This document shows positions 18,366 to 24,055 of a stretch of DNA of 37,849 bases, piece after piece; the first letter of the stretch is position 1, and each line of letters starts with the position of its first letter. The stretch lies in the NCBI GenBank assembly GCA_002753155.1, contig PDZW01000029.1:1-37849 (forward strand), given 5' to 3'. The notes under the pieces are model-generated. The model made no database searches. It was not told where the DNA came from and was given only the letters and a program-made list of their open reading frames with translations. The DNA is from Alphaproteobacteria bacterium WMHbin7 (GTDB taxonomy: Bacteria > Pseudomonadota > Alphaproteobacteria > Rhodospirillales > WMHbin7). The position numbers and the translations under genes were made by a program.

Positions 18366-19520
18366 ATGGCGAAAAAAGATTTTTACGAACTGCTGGGAGT
18401 CGCCAAAGGGGCGAGTGCGGAGGATCTTAAAAAGTCCTACCGCAAGCTGGCCATGCAGTGGCATCCCGACAAGAATCCCGGCGATAAGGCGGCCGAGCAG
18501 AAATTCAAGGACATCAGCGAGGCCTATGAAATTTTAAAGGATGATCAGAAGCGCGCCGCCTATGATCGCTTCGGCCATGCCGCCTTCGAGCAGGGCGGCG
18601 CCGGTTTCAGGCCGGGCGGCGGTGGCGGCGGCGGAGCCCATGATTTCGGCGGCGCCGGTTTCGCCGACATCTTCGACGAAATGTTCGGCGATTTCATGGG
18701 GGGCGGGCGCCGGGCCAGCGCCCAGCCGGGGCGCGGCCAGGATCTGCGCTACAATATGGATGTCACGCTGGAAGAGGCGCATAAGGGGCTCAACACCTCG
18801 GTGCGCGTTCCTTCCTCGGTGCCCTGCGAAGCCTGCAAGGGCAGCGGCTCGGCGGGCGGCAACCAGCCCACGGCCTGCGCCACCTGCAACGGCCACGGCA
18901 AGGTGCGCGCCACGCAAGGCTTCTTCACCATCGAACGACCCTGTCCGACCTGCCACGGCATGGGCAAGGTGATCAGCGATCCCTGCAAGCCCTGTGCGGG
19001 CTCGGGCCGGGTGCGCAAGGAAAAGACCCTGTCGGTCAATATTCCCCCGGGCGTCGAGGATGGAACGCGTATCCGTCTGGCCGGAGAGGGCGAGGCGGGG
19101 CTGCGTGGCTCGGCGGCGGGCGATCTGTACATTTTCCTGTCGGTCAAGCCGCATCGCTTCTTTCAGCGCGACGGCGCCAACATCTATTGCCGCGTGCCCA
19201 TTCCCATGACCACGGCGGCACTTGGCGGCCAGATCGAGGTGCCTACCATCGATGGCAACCGGGCCAAGGTGACCATTCCCACCGGCACTCAGACCGGACA
19301 TCAGTTCCGCCTGAAGTCCAAGGGCATGGCAATTCTCAAAAGCCCGGCCAGGGGCGACATGTTCATCCAGGCCATGGTCGAAACCCCGGTCAAGATGACC
19401 AAGAAGCAGCAGGACCTCTTGAAGGAATTCGACAAGGAAGGGGCGGGCCAGGATACCAGCCCCGAATCCACCGGCTTCTTCTCCAAGGTCAAGGAGTTGT
19501 GGGACGATTTGAAGGAATAG
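18366..19520 (+). CDS. dnaJ: Hsp40 co-chaperone DnaJ
   Basis: A 384-residue type I Hsp40. The J-domain is at residues 1-70, with the HPD motif in [13 protein letters not shown] Gly/Phe-rich region follows. The zinc domain has four CxxCxGxG repeats: [24 protein letters not shown] and CKPCAGSG. The C-terminal substrate-binding domains are complete. It stimulates DnaK ATP hydrolysis and delivers substrates. The gene follows dnaK and is itself followed by a ccdAB toxin-antitoxin pair, not by another heat-shock gene. Confidence 0.98.
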   Translation: MAKKDFYELLGVAKGASAEDLKKSYRKLAMQWHPDKNPGDKAAEQKFKDISEAYEILKDDQKRAAYDRFGHAAFEQGGAGFRPGGGGGGGAHDFGGAGFADIFDEMFGDFMGGGRRASAQPGRGQDLRYNMDVTLEEAHKGLNTSVRVPSSVPCEACKGSGSAGGNQPTACATCNGHGKVRATQGFFTIERPCPTCHGMGKVISDPCKPCAGSGRVRKEKTLSVNIPPGVEDGTRIRLAGEGEAGLRGSAAGDLYIFLSVKPHRFFQRDGANIYCRVPIPMTTAALGGQIEVPTIDGNRAKVTIPTGTQTGHQFRLKSKGMAILKSPARGDMFIQAMVETPVKMTKKQQDLLKEFDKEGAGQDTSPESTGFFSKVKELWDDLKE

Positions 19521-19532
19521 GTGCGCCGATCT

Positions 19533-19568
19533 TATGCGCATGCTATATGTGGGTAAGGCATGCGCATA
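19533..19568. promoter_or_regulatory. perfect inverted repeat upstream of ccdA, probable autoregulatory operator
   Basis: TATGCGCATGC (19533-19543) is repeated as its exact reverse complement GCATGCGCATA (19558-19568), with 14 bases between. Each arm itself contains the 8-bp palindrome ATGCGCAT, so two equal dimer sites lie 26 bp apart, centre to centre. The right arm ends four bases before the ccdA ATG. CcdA-type antitoxins and their toxin complexes repress their own operons at such sites. Confidence 0.65.
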
Positions 19569-19572
19569 GCGG

Positions 19573-19836
19573 ATGGGCACCTTGAACAACGTCAATAAGC
19601 TCTTCGATCCCAAGGCGGGCAAGAAAGCGGTGAATGTCACCGTGAATCAGGATCTTCTGCGTCAAGCCCGCGAGGCGGGGCTTAATTTGTCGGCCTCGCT
19701 GGAAGAAAAGCTGGCCGAAGAGGTGCGCGCCATCCGAAAAGCCCGCTGGCAGGAAGAGAACCGCGACGCCATCGAAGCTTACAACCGCTCTGTCGAGAAA
19801 AACGGGCTGTGGAGCGACGGCTACAGGCGGTTCTGA
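19573..19836 (+). CDS. ccdA: CcdA-family antitoxin
   Basis: An 87-residue antitoxin. The N-terminal half (AVNVTVNQDLLRQAREAGLN) is a ribbon-helix-helix DNA-binding domain. The C-terminal part has the CcdA toxin-wrapping pattern RWQEENRDAIEAYN followed by VEKNGLWSDGYRRF. It neutralises CcdB and represses the operon. The gene overlaps ccdB by one base (TGATG) and is preceded by a perfect inverted repeat. It has the normal antitoxin-first order. Confidence 0.9.
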   Translation: MGTLNNVNKLFDPKAGKKAVNVTVNQDLLRQAREAGLNLSASLEEKLAEEVRAIRKARWQEENRDAIEAYNRSVEKNGLWSDGYRRF

Positions 19837-20144
19837 TGGCGCAATTCGATCTTTATCTCCCCGGCCGCCCCACACGCGTGGCCTATTTCCTCGATTTGCA
19901 GACCGATTTTCTTGACAGCTTGAATACGGTGATCGTGGCGCCTCTGGTGGCAGAAGAGCATGCCGAGATCAAAGGTCACCGCAGTTTGTCGACGCGATTC
20001 GTCGTCGAAGGAAAGCCCCATATTCTTGAAGCCGTCCATTTGGCGGCGATTGAAAGGAAGACCCTCGGCCCCAAGGTGGGGTCGCTTGCCGAGCAAAGAT
20101 ATGACATTCTGGCGGCGCTGGATTTCATCTTCACGGGGATTTGA
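19836..20144 (+). CDS. ccdB: CcdB-family toxin
   Basis: A 102-residue protein with the CcdB fold: it starts MAQFDLYLPGRPTRVAYFLD, has APLVAEEHA and HLAAIERKTLG in the middle, and ends LDFIFTGI. CcdB poisons DNA gyrase. In the F-plasmid protein the last residues are Trp-Gly-Ile, and Trp is needed for gyrase poisoning; here the Trp position is Thr (FTGI). The toxin may therefore be weakened or differently aimed; this reading is inference. The ATG at 19836 overlaps the ccdA stop codon. The stop lies 8 bases before dapB, so dapB is probably transcribed with this pair. Confidence 0.88.
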   Translation: MAQFDLYLPGRPTRVAYFLDLQTDFLDSLNTVIVAPLVAEEHAEIKGHRSLSTRFVVEGKPHILEAVHLAAIERKTLGPKVGSLAEQRYDILAALDFIFTGI

Positions 20145-20152
20145 GGGCAAAC

Positions 20153-20950
20153 ATGAAAATCGGAATCGTCGGCTGCGCTGGAAGAATGGGTCAGATGCTG
20201 GTGCGCGAAGTGCTGCAAACCCCAGGGGCGCATTTGGCTGGTGGCACTGAGCGGCCAGGCACCGATGCTGTGGGGCGCGATATCGGCGAATTGGTCGGTT
20301 TCGGAAAACTGGGCATCGCCGTCTCGGCCAGTGCTGCCGAGATGTTCCAGCATGTCGATGCGGTGATCGATTTTACCGTGCCGCCGGCCAGCGTCGAACA
20401 TGCGAAGATTGCGGCCAGTCTGGGCAAGGTGCTGATCATCGGCACCACCGGCATGAGCGAGGCCCAGAGCCGCCAGGTCGAAGAGCAGGCGCAAAAGGCC
20501 CGCATCGTGATGGCGCCCAATATGAGTGTCGGCGTCACTCTGGCCGCTGCCCTGGTTGAGCAGGTGGCCCGGGTGCTGGACGACATGTACGATATCGAGA
20601 TCGTGGAAATGCATCATCGGCACAAGGTGGATGCGCCCTCGGGCACAGCGCTGGGTCTGGGCCGGGCGGCGGCCATGGGCCGGGGCGTTTCGCTTGATCA
20701 GGTGGCCTGCAAATCCAGGGATGGCCAGACCGGTGTGCGCCCGCGAGGCGAGATTGGTTTTGCAACACTCAGGGGCGGCGATGTGGTGGGGGACCATACG
20801 GTCATCTTCGCCGCCGAGGGCGAGCGTTTCGAGATCACCCACAAGGCTTCAAGCCGTCAGATATTCGCCAAGGGCGCCGTGCGGGCCGCCCTGTGGTGCA
20901 AGGGCAGGCGCCACGGGCTTTATTCGATGAAGGATGTCTTGGGCTTATGA
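20153..20950 (+). CDS. dapB: 4-hydroxy-tetrahydrodipicolinate reductase
   Basis: A 265-residue cytoplasmic NAD(P)H-dependent reductase of the diaminopimelate/lysine pathway. It has the dinucleotide-binding start IGIVGCAGRMGQ, then GTTGMSEAQ, APNMSVGV and the active-site segment EMHHRHKVDAPSGTALG, with the catalytic His and Lys. The product is needed for peptidoglycan and lysine. The ATG at 20153 gives the standard N-terminus MKIGIVG. It lies 8 bp after ccdB and overlaps nth by four bases, so it appears to sit in a ccdA-ccdB-dapB-nth transcription unit. Confidence 0.96.
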   Translation: MKIGIVGCAGRMGQMLVREVLQTPGAHLAGGTERPGTDAVGRDIGELVGFGKLGIAVSASAAEMFQHVDAVIDFTVPPASVEHAKIAASLGKVLIIGTTGMSEAQSRQVEEQAQKARIVMAPNMSVGVTLAAALVEQVARVLDDMYDIEIVEMHHRHKVDAPSGTALGLGRAAAMGRGVSLDQVACKSRDGQTGVRPRGEIGFATLRGGDVVGDHTVIFAAEGERFEITHKASSRQIFAKGAVRAALWCKGRRHGLYSMKDVLGL

Positions 20951-21579
20951 CGCCCAAGAAAGTCCGCGAGCTTTACAGTCGATTGCAGGCGCAAGACCCC
21001 GCTCCAAAAAGCGAACTCGATTTCGTCAATCCCTATACGCTGCTGGTGGCCGTGGTGCTGTCGGCCCAGGCGACGGACAAGGGCGTCAATAAAGCCACTC
21101 AGCCCTTGTTCAAACAGGTAACGACCCCCGCCCAGATGTTGAAACTGGGGCTGGATGGCTTGAAGGAATATGTAAAGTCGATCGGTCTTTACAACGCCAA
21201 GGCTGCCAACATCATCGAGCTATCGCGCTTGCTGATCGAACGCCATGGCGGCGAGGTTCCGCGCGACCGAGAAGCACTTCAAGCTCTGCCGGGTGTTGGG
21301 CGCAAAACGGCCAATGTGGTGCTGAACGTGGCTTTCGGCGAACCCACCATGGCGGTGGATACGCATGTTTTTCGCTTGGCCAACCGCAGCGGATTGGCGA
21401 AGGGCAAAACGCCCGAAGCGGTGGAGGCGGGGTTGATGAAAATCACGCCGCCTGAATTCATGGATCACGCCCATCACTGGCTGATTCTGCATGGGCGCTA
21501 TATCTGCAAGGCGCGCAAGCCGCGCTGTCCCGATTGCCTCATCCGCGATCTGTGCGGGTGGGGGGAGAAGACGAAGTGA
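20947..21579 (+). CDS. nth: Endonuclease III
   Basis: A 210-residue base-excision-repair glycosylase/AP lyase. The helix-hairpin-helix with the catalytic Lys is LPGVGRKTANVV (Lys120), and the catalytic Asp is Asp138 (AVDTHVFR). The [4Fe-4S] ligands are Cys187, Cys194, Cys197 and Cys203, in the C-x6-C-x2-C-x5-C spacing. It removes oxidised pyrimidines from DNA. The ATG at 20947 overlaps the dapB stop (ATGA); a frame-compatible start at 20893 inside dapB is unlikely. The last 20 or so codons are repeated at 22679-22744. Confidence 0.96.
   Translation: MTPKKVRELYSRLQAQDPAPKSELDFVNPYTLLVAVVLSAQATDKGVNKATQPLFKQVTTPAQMLKLGLDGLKEYVKSIGLYNAKAANIIELSRLLIERHGGEVPRDREALQALPGVGRKTANVVLNVAFGEPTMAVDTHVFRLANRSGLAKGKTPEAVEAGLMKITPPEFMDHAHHWLILHGRYICKARKPRCPDCLIRDLCGWGEKTK
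21532..21559 (+). repeat. 28-bp direct repeat, copy in nth
   Basis: These 28 bases encode the segment DCLIRDLCG in the nth Fe-S region and are identical to 22697-22724. The distance between copies is 1165 bp. See the nth remnant entry. Confidence 0.85.
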
Positions 21580-21604
21580 CTTGCTCGCACGAAGTGGCTA
21601 TAGT
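21576..21604 (+). promoter_or_regulatory. possible promoter of the RelE/ParE-type pair
   Basis: GTGACT (21576-21581) and TATAGT (21599-21604) are 17 bases apart, and the -35 element overlaps the nth stop codon. A start of transcription 6-7 bases after the -10 box would fall on the A of the antitoxin ATG at 21611, so the message may be leaderless. Confidence 0.35.
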
Positions 21605-21610
21605 TGGCGC

Positions 21611-21841
21611 ATGGCGACACGTTTAGTCAGTACCGTTGAACAGGCAGGCGAGGCCCTGGCGAAATCCGGACTTCCCGGCAATCGGCCCGTGGCCGTGATC
21701 GTCTTCGACAGCGAAGAGGAAGCGAATCTGGCCGATCTCAAGGCCGCCATTCACGAAGCCGATTCGGGTAACGACTTCATTGATGCCGATCAGGCGTTTG
21801 AGGCGCTGAGGGTCGATCTGCGCAAGAAATATCCCCTCTGA
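21611..21841 (+). CDS. Putative antitoxin of a RelE/ParE-type pair
   Basis: A 76-residue acidic protein ahead of a RelE/ParE-type toxin gene, with 5 bases between them. The C-terminal half (ADLKAAIHEADSGNDFID) looks like the toxin-binding tail of ParD-like antitoxins. The N-terminal half (MATRLVSTVEQAGEAL) is not a clear DNA-binding fold, so the family is uncertain. No ribosome-binding site precedes the ATG. The assignment rests mainly on gene order, size and charge. Confidence 0.65.
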   Translation: MATRLVSTVEQAGEALAKSGLPGNRPVAVIVFDSEEEANLADLKAAIHEADSGNDFIDADQAFEALRVDLRKKYPL

Positions 21842-21846
21842 CGGAA

Positions 21847-22134
21847 ATGGCGCGGCTGGTTCTTGAAAGAACAGCGGTCAAAGATTTGGGCGAGATCGCC
21901 AACTTTATTGCCAAGGACAATCCGGCGCGAGCCTTCTCCTTCATCGACGAGAAAAAGGCGGCCTGCCAAGAGCGGGCCGAGAACCCGCTCTCTGGCCGGG
22001 CGAGGCCGGAAATTTCGGCCGGGCTGCGCAGCTTTCCGCACGGCAATTACGTGATCTTCTACCGCCCGCTGCCAGACGGCATCGCAGTGCTCAGGGCTCT
22101 GCATGGGAAGCGAGATGTCAGAGAGGTAATTTAG
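21847..22134 (+). CDS. RelE/ParE-superfamily toxin
   Basis: A 95-residue basic protein with the ParE/RelE plan. LERTAVKDLGEIANFIAKDN forms the N-terminal helix pair. GLRSFPHGNYVIFYRPL and AVLRALHGKRDVREV follow as the conserved strands. ParE members act on gyrase and RelE members cut mRNA on ribosomes; the sequence resembles the ParE/YoeB-like chromosomal branch, but the target cannot be settled. A GGA sequence just before the ATG may serve as ribosome-binding site. The pair lies between nth and the duplicated nth end. Confidence 0.85.
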   Translation: MARLVLERTAVKDLGEIANFIAKDNPARAFSFIDEKKAACQERAENPLSGRARPEISAGLRSFPHGNYVIFYRPLPDGIAVLRALHGKRDVREVI

Positions 22135-22148
22135 AGGCAACTTCCCCC

Positions 22149-22164
22149 TGTGATGAAGATCACA
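22149..22164. promoter_or_regulatory. CRP-like binding site upstream of a small secreted protein gene
   Basis: TGTGA-TGAAGA-TCACA matches the CRP half-site consensus on both arms with the standard six-base spacer. It starts 15 bases after the toxin stop codon and lies 88 bases before the ATG at 22252. A CRP/FNR-family regulator could bind here; which one is not known. Confidence 0.55.
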
Positions 22165-22251
22165 GAAAGGGTGTGACGGTGCGCACTGCGGCGAACCTTA
22201 AGTTTCGCCATTCTCCCGTCATCGAAACCAACCCCACTCGGAGAAGTCACC

Positions 22252-22536
22252 ATGTTGAAGAAGACCACTCTGGCCCTGGCCATCGCTCTCGTTCCCTCGT
22301 TCGCTTTCGCCGCTGTCGATTCCAGCGCGCCGGTTTCCAAGATGCAGAGCCGCCAGGATGTGCGCGCCTCGCTCGTTGCCGAGGGCGTTCTGCACGTCTC
22401 TCCTGTCAAGCTCATCCGCAAGGGCATCTATGAAGCCAAGATTCTGACCCGCGAGCAGGGTTGGACCAAGGTCTATGTTGATGCCCGTAGCGGCCAGCGG
22501 ATCAACGATTCGCTCATCGCTTTTCGCCGCGCATAA
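22252..22536 (+). CDS. Small secreted protein, PepSY-like
   Basis: A 94-residue protein with a clear Sec signal peptide (MLKKTTLALAIALVPSFAFA) cut before AVDSS. The mature part of about 73 residues has GIYEAKILTREQGWTKVYVD and ends with ARSGQRINDS. It resembles the single-strand-helix layout of PepSY-like periplasmic proteins (a motif ending in a D-x-x-x-G turn). The function is unknown. A GGAGAAG ribosome-binding site precedes the ATG. A CRP-like site is upstream and a strong hairpin downstream, so it appears to be a single-gene unit inside the segment bracketed by the nth repeats. Confidence 0.75.
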   Translation: MLKKTTLALAIALVPSFAFAAVDSSAPVSKMQSRQDVRASLVAEGVLHVSPVKLIRKGIYEAKILTREQGWTKVYVDARSGQRINDSLIAFRRA

Positions 22537-22553
22537 TTCCGGCGGGGTTGGCA

Positions 22554-22587
22554 GGGAGGCAGGCGGACTCGTTCCGTCCTGTCTCCC
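22554..22587 (+). terminator. hairpin after the small secreted protein gene
   Basis: GGGAGGCAGG pairs with CCTGTCTCCC through one G-T pair, and the stem continues with GGA/TCC beyond a small internal loop. It begins 17 bases after the stop codon at 22536. There is no T-run, so termination may be partial or Rho-assisted. Confidence 0.45.
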
Positions 22588-22678
22588 GATCCCCCCTCAA
22601 TCCGCATCATGCAGTCAGGAAGTAGTATTGACTCGCGGCGAAACGGCGCCAGGCCGCTTGTCTCATGATTTTCCGCCT

Positions 22679-22744
22679 CGAAACCCGCACTGTTCAGATT
22701 GCCTCATCCGCGATCTGTGCGGGTTTAGCGAGAAGACGGTTTGA
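22679..22744 (+). pseudogene. nth 3'-end remnant (duplicated Fe-S-domain end)
   Basis: These 22 codons read RNPHCSDCLIRDLCGFSEKTV and then stop, against KPRCPDCLIRDLCGWGEKTK at the end of the intact nth. Three of the four cluster cysteines are kept. By hand alignment about 54 of 66 bases agree, with an unbroken identical core of 28. Upstream of it nothing resembles nth, so it is a detached 3' end and not a gene. It may be a site-specific recombination scar. Confidence 0.7.
22697..22724 (+). repeat. 28-bp direct repeat, copy in nth remnant
   Basis: Identical to 21532-21559 in nth. The two copies bracket the RelE/ParE-type pair and the small secreted protein gene. No integrase lies between them. 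Confidence 0.85.
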
Positions 22745-22753
22745 AACAATGCC

Positions 22754-22784
22754 GTCATGGCCGGGCTTGACCCGGCCATCCACG
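22754..22784 (+). repeat. REP-like palindromic element, copy 3 (forward)
   Basis: GTCATGGCCGGG, loop CTTGA, then CCCGGCCATCCACG, with a perfect 9-bp stem (22757-22765 with 22771-22779). It belongs to the same family as the copies at 3771 and 3831. Confidence 0.8.
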
Positions 22785-22789
22785 AAACA

Positions 22790-22820
22790 GATGGATGCCC
22801 GGATCAAGTCCGGGCATGAC
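22790..22820 (-). repeat. REP-like palindromic element, copy 4 (reverse)
   Basis: On the minus strand this is GTCATGCCCGGA, loop CTTGA, then TCCGGGCATCCATC, with a 9-bp perfect stem (22795-22803 with 22809-22817). It forms an inverted pair with copy 3, only 5 bases away, just beyond the 3' end of the convergent putAbiC gene. Confidence 0.8.
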
Positions 22821-22828
22821 CTTTTAGA

Positions 22829-23611
22829 TTAAGTTACCTCTTCACCAAAGGCAGTGGGCGAGATCAGGGCCTTGTGGCTGGGGTCAAGAAGAAGATCGTT
22901 GGGCAGATGCTTGAGCAGCGCGTATTTCTCGACGAGAGGCTTCATCTTTGCGCCATGCTCAGAGAGGCAGTTGTAGAACAGCAGCGCCAATTCGTGATTC
23001 GACAACTGCGAGCGGATGATTTTTATATAGAAGCGGTTATTGCCCTCGTAAGCGTCTGCAAACTTGGTGAGGTCGTAGAGGTAGCGATAGTAGTGCCCGA
23101 GTTCAGATAGCGCCTGCTTCCAAAATTCTTGAATTATCTCCTCAAGTGCTGGGGACACATGCGCAGAATTTTTAGAATATTGCTTGGTTTTTCGAGCAAA
23201 TTGCCCATCTAGGCGCAGGTAAAAAAACTTCTCAAAGCAATCTCTTCCACGAAAAACATTTCCTTTAGCATGAATATCAATGTTGGTAAGAATGCTGTTA
23301 TGCATCTCCAGCATCTTGAAAAACGTCGCCTCGAAATTCTGTTGTCGAATTGCTCGGCTCGATTCCTCCAATTCGCGGCGCTGGAGAAAGATAGTGTAGA
23401 GAAGTGCAAGAACAGTGAACGTGGATAAAATCGGATTTAATGTGCCACCAAAAAAATCACCCCAAGGGCCAAGCTGCCCGGCTTCAAGTTTGTTTGGGTA
23501 AGCCTGTATTGCGTAAAGCAGGAAAACAGCAACAAGCCCGATGGCCAGTACTGCAAGGGCAAGAATGCCCCAGCCAAAAAAGCGAGTTTGACTTTTCACG
23601 CCGCCTGTCAT
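22829..23611 (-). CDS. putAbiC-type putative phage abortive infection membrane protein
   Basis: A 260-residue protein with two membrane segments (about residues 12-34 and 56-76). A cytoplasmic domain follows with the putAbiC family pattern: FFKMLEMHN near residue 97, then HYYRYLYDLTKFAD and RSQLSNHELALLFYNCLS. Proteins of this family are linked to phage abortive infection, but the mechanism is not established. Base composition is clearly more AT-rich than the surrounding genes, which suggests transfer from elsewhere. The ATG follows the stop codon of the HTH regulator with no base between them, so the two are co-transcribed and probably translated together. The 3' end faces a REP-like pair. 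Confidence 0.8.
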   Translation of the reverse strand: MTGGVKSQTRFFGWGILALAVLAIGLVAVFLLYAIQAYPNKLEAGQLGPWGDFFGGTLNPILSTFTVLALLYTIFLQRRELEESSRAIRQQNFEATFFKMLEMHNSILTNIDIHAKGNVFRGRDCFEKFFYLRLDGQFARKTKQYSKNSAHVSPALEEIIQEFWKQALSELGHYYRYLYDLTKFADAYEGNNRFYIKIIRSQLSNHELALLFYNCLSEHGAKMKPLVEKYALLKHLPNDLLLDPSHKALISPTAFGEEVT

Positions 23612-23980
23612 TCACGCCGCCAGGGCTGCGATGACGGCTTTGGGAATGCGGTCGAGAACGCGCAAAAGTGCTCGCGCCGGGCCATGTGGACTGCGCTTGC
23701 CCTGCTCCCAATTGCGCACCGTTGCCACCGGTACCCCGATGCGTTTGGCGAATTCCGTTTGCGATAGGCCGACACGGCTGCGCACGCGCTTGGCCCAGGT
23801 CGCCGCGTCTTGCTGTGCTTCGGCGTCATCTTCCGCAGCCTGTCGTTCAATCTCTGCTTCGGTGGTGGCGTCGATCCTTTTCCAGTCGGTGCGCGGGGCC
23901 ACCACCGTCAGCAGTTTCGAGCCGGGACGGCTTACGAGAACGCTGCCATCGGCTTCAAGTTTTGCTTTGACTGCTTCCAT
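23612..23980 (-). CDS. HTH (XRE-like) antitoxin-type regulator paired with putAbiC
   Basis: A 122-residue protein. The N-terminal part ends with APRTDWKRIDATTEAEIERQ, a segment like that of BrnA/HigA-type antitoxins. Residues of about 62-115 are a helix-turn-helix domain (SQTEFAKRIGVPVATVRNWE, then QGKRSP). Such proteins are usually the antitoxin and repressor of a two-gene module. No RelE, HigB or BrnT toxin gene is beside it; the next gene is putAbiC, starting right at its stop codon. A perfect inverted repeat overlaps its probable promoter. Confidence 0.82.
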   Translation of the reverse strand: MEAVKAKLEADGSVLVSRPGSKLLTVVAPRTDWKRIDATTEAEIERQAAEDDAEAQQDAATWAKRVRSRVGLSQTEFAKRIGVPVATVRNWEQGKRSPHGPARALLRVLDRIPKAVIAALAA

Positions 23981-23993
23981 TGCTTAACGCTTT

Positions 23994-24048
23994 CACTTCC
24001 CTGGGCCAATCTGGAGGGAAGTGTAGCATCCTCGCCCAATAAGAGCAA
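23994..24048 (-). promoter_or_regulatory. promoter with overlapping inverted repeat for the HTH-putAbiC operon
   Basis: On the minus strand TTGCTC (24043-24048) and TACACT (24020-24025) are 17 bases apart. A perfect 9-bp inverted repeat, CACTTCCCT (23994-24002) and AGGGAAGTG (24015-24023) in plus-strand reading with 12 bases between, overlaps the -10 box and the expected start of transcription. This is where a self-repressing HTH protein would be expected to bind. The ATG of the regulator lies 13 bases further on. Confidence 0.55.
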
Positions 24049-24055
24049 AGACGCC

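Noticed and set aside
22475..22744. An 89-codon open frame ending in the nth-like segment
   Set aside because: Only the last 22 codons have a known relative. The upstream part runs out of the secreted protein gene and through its terminator hairpin, so I call only an nth remnant.
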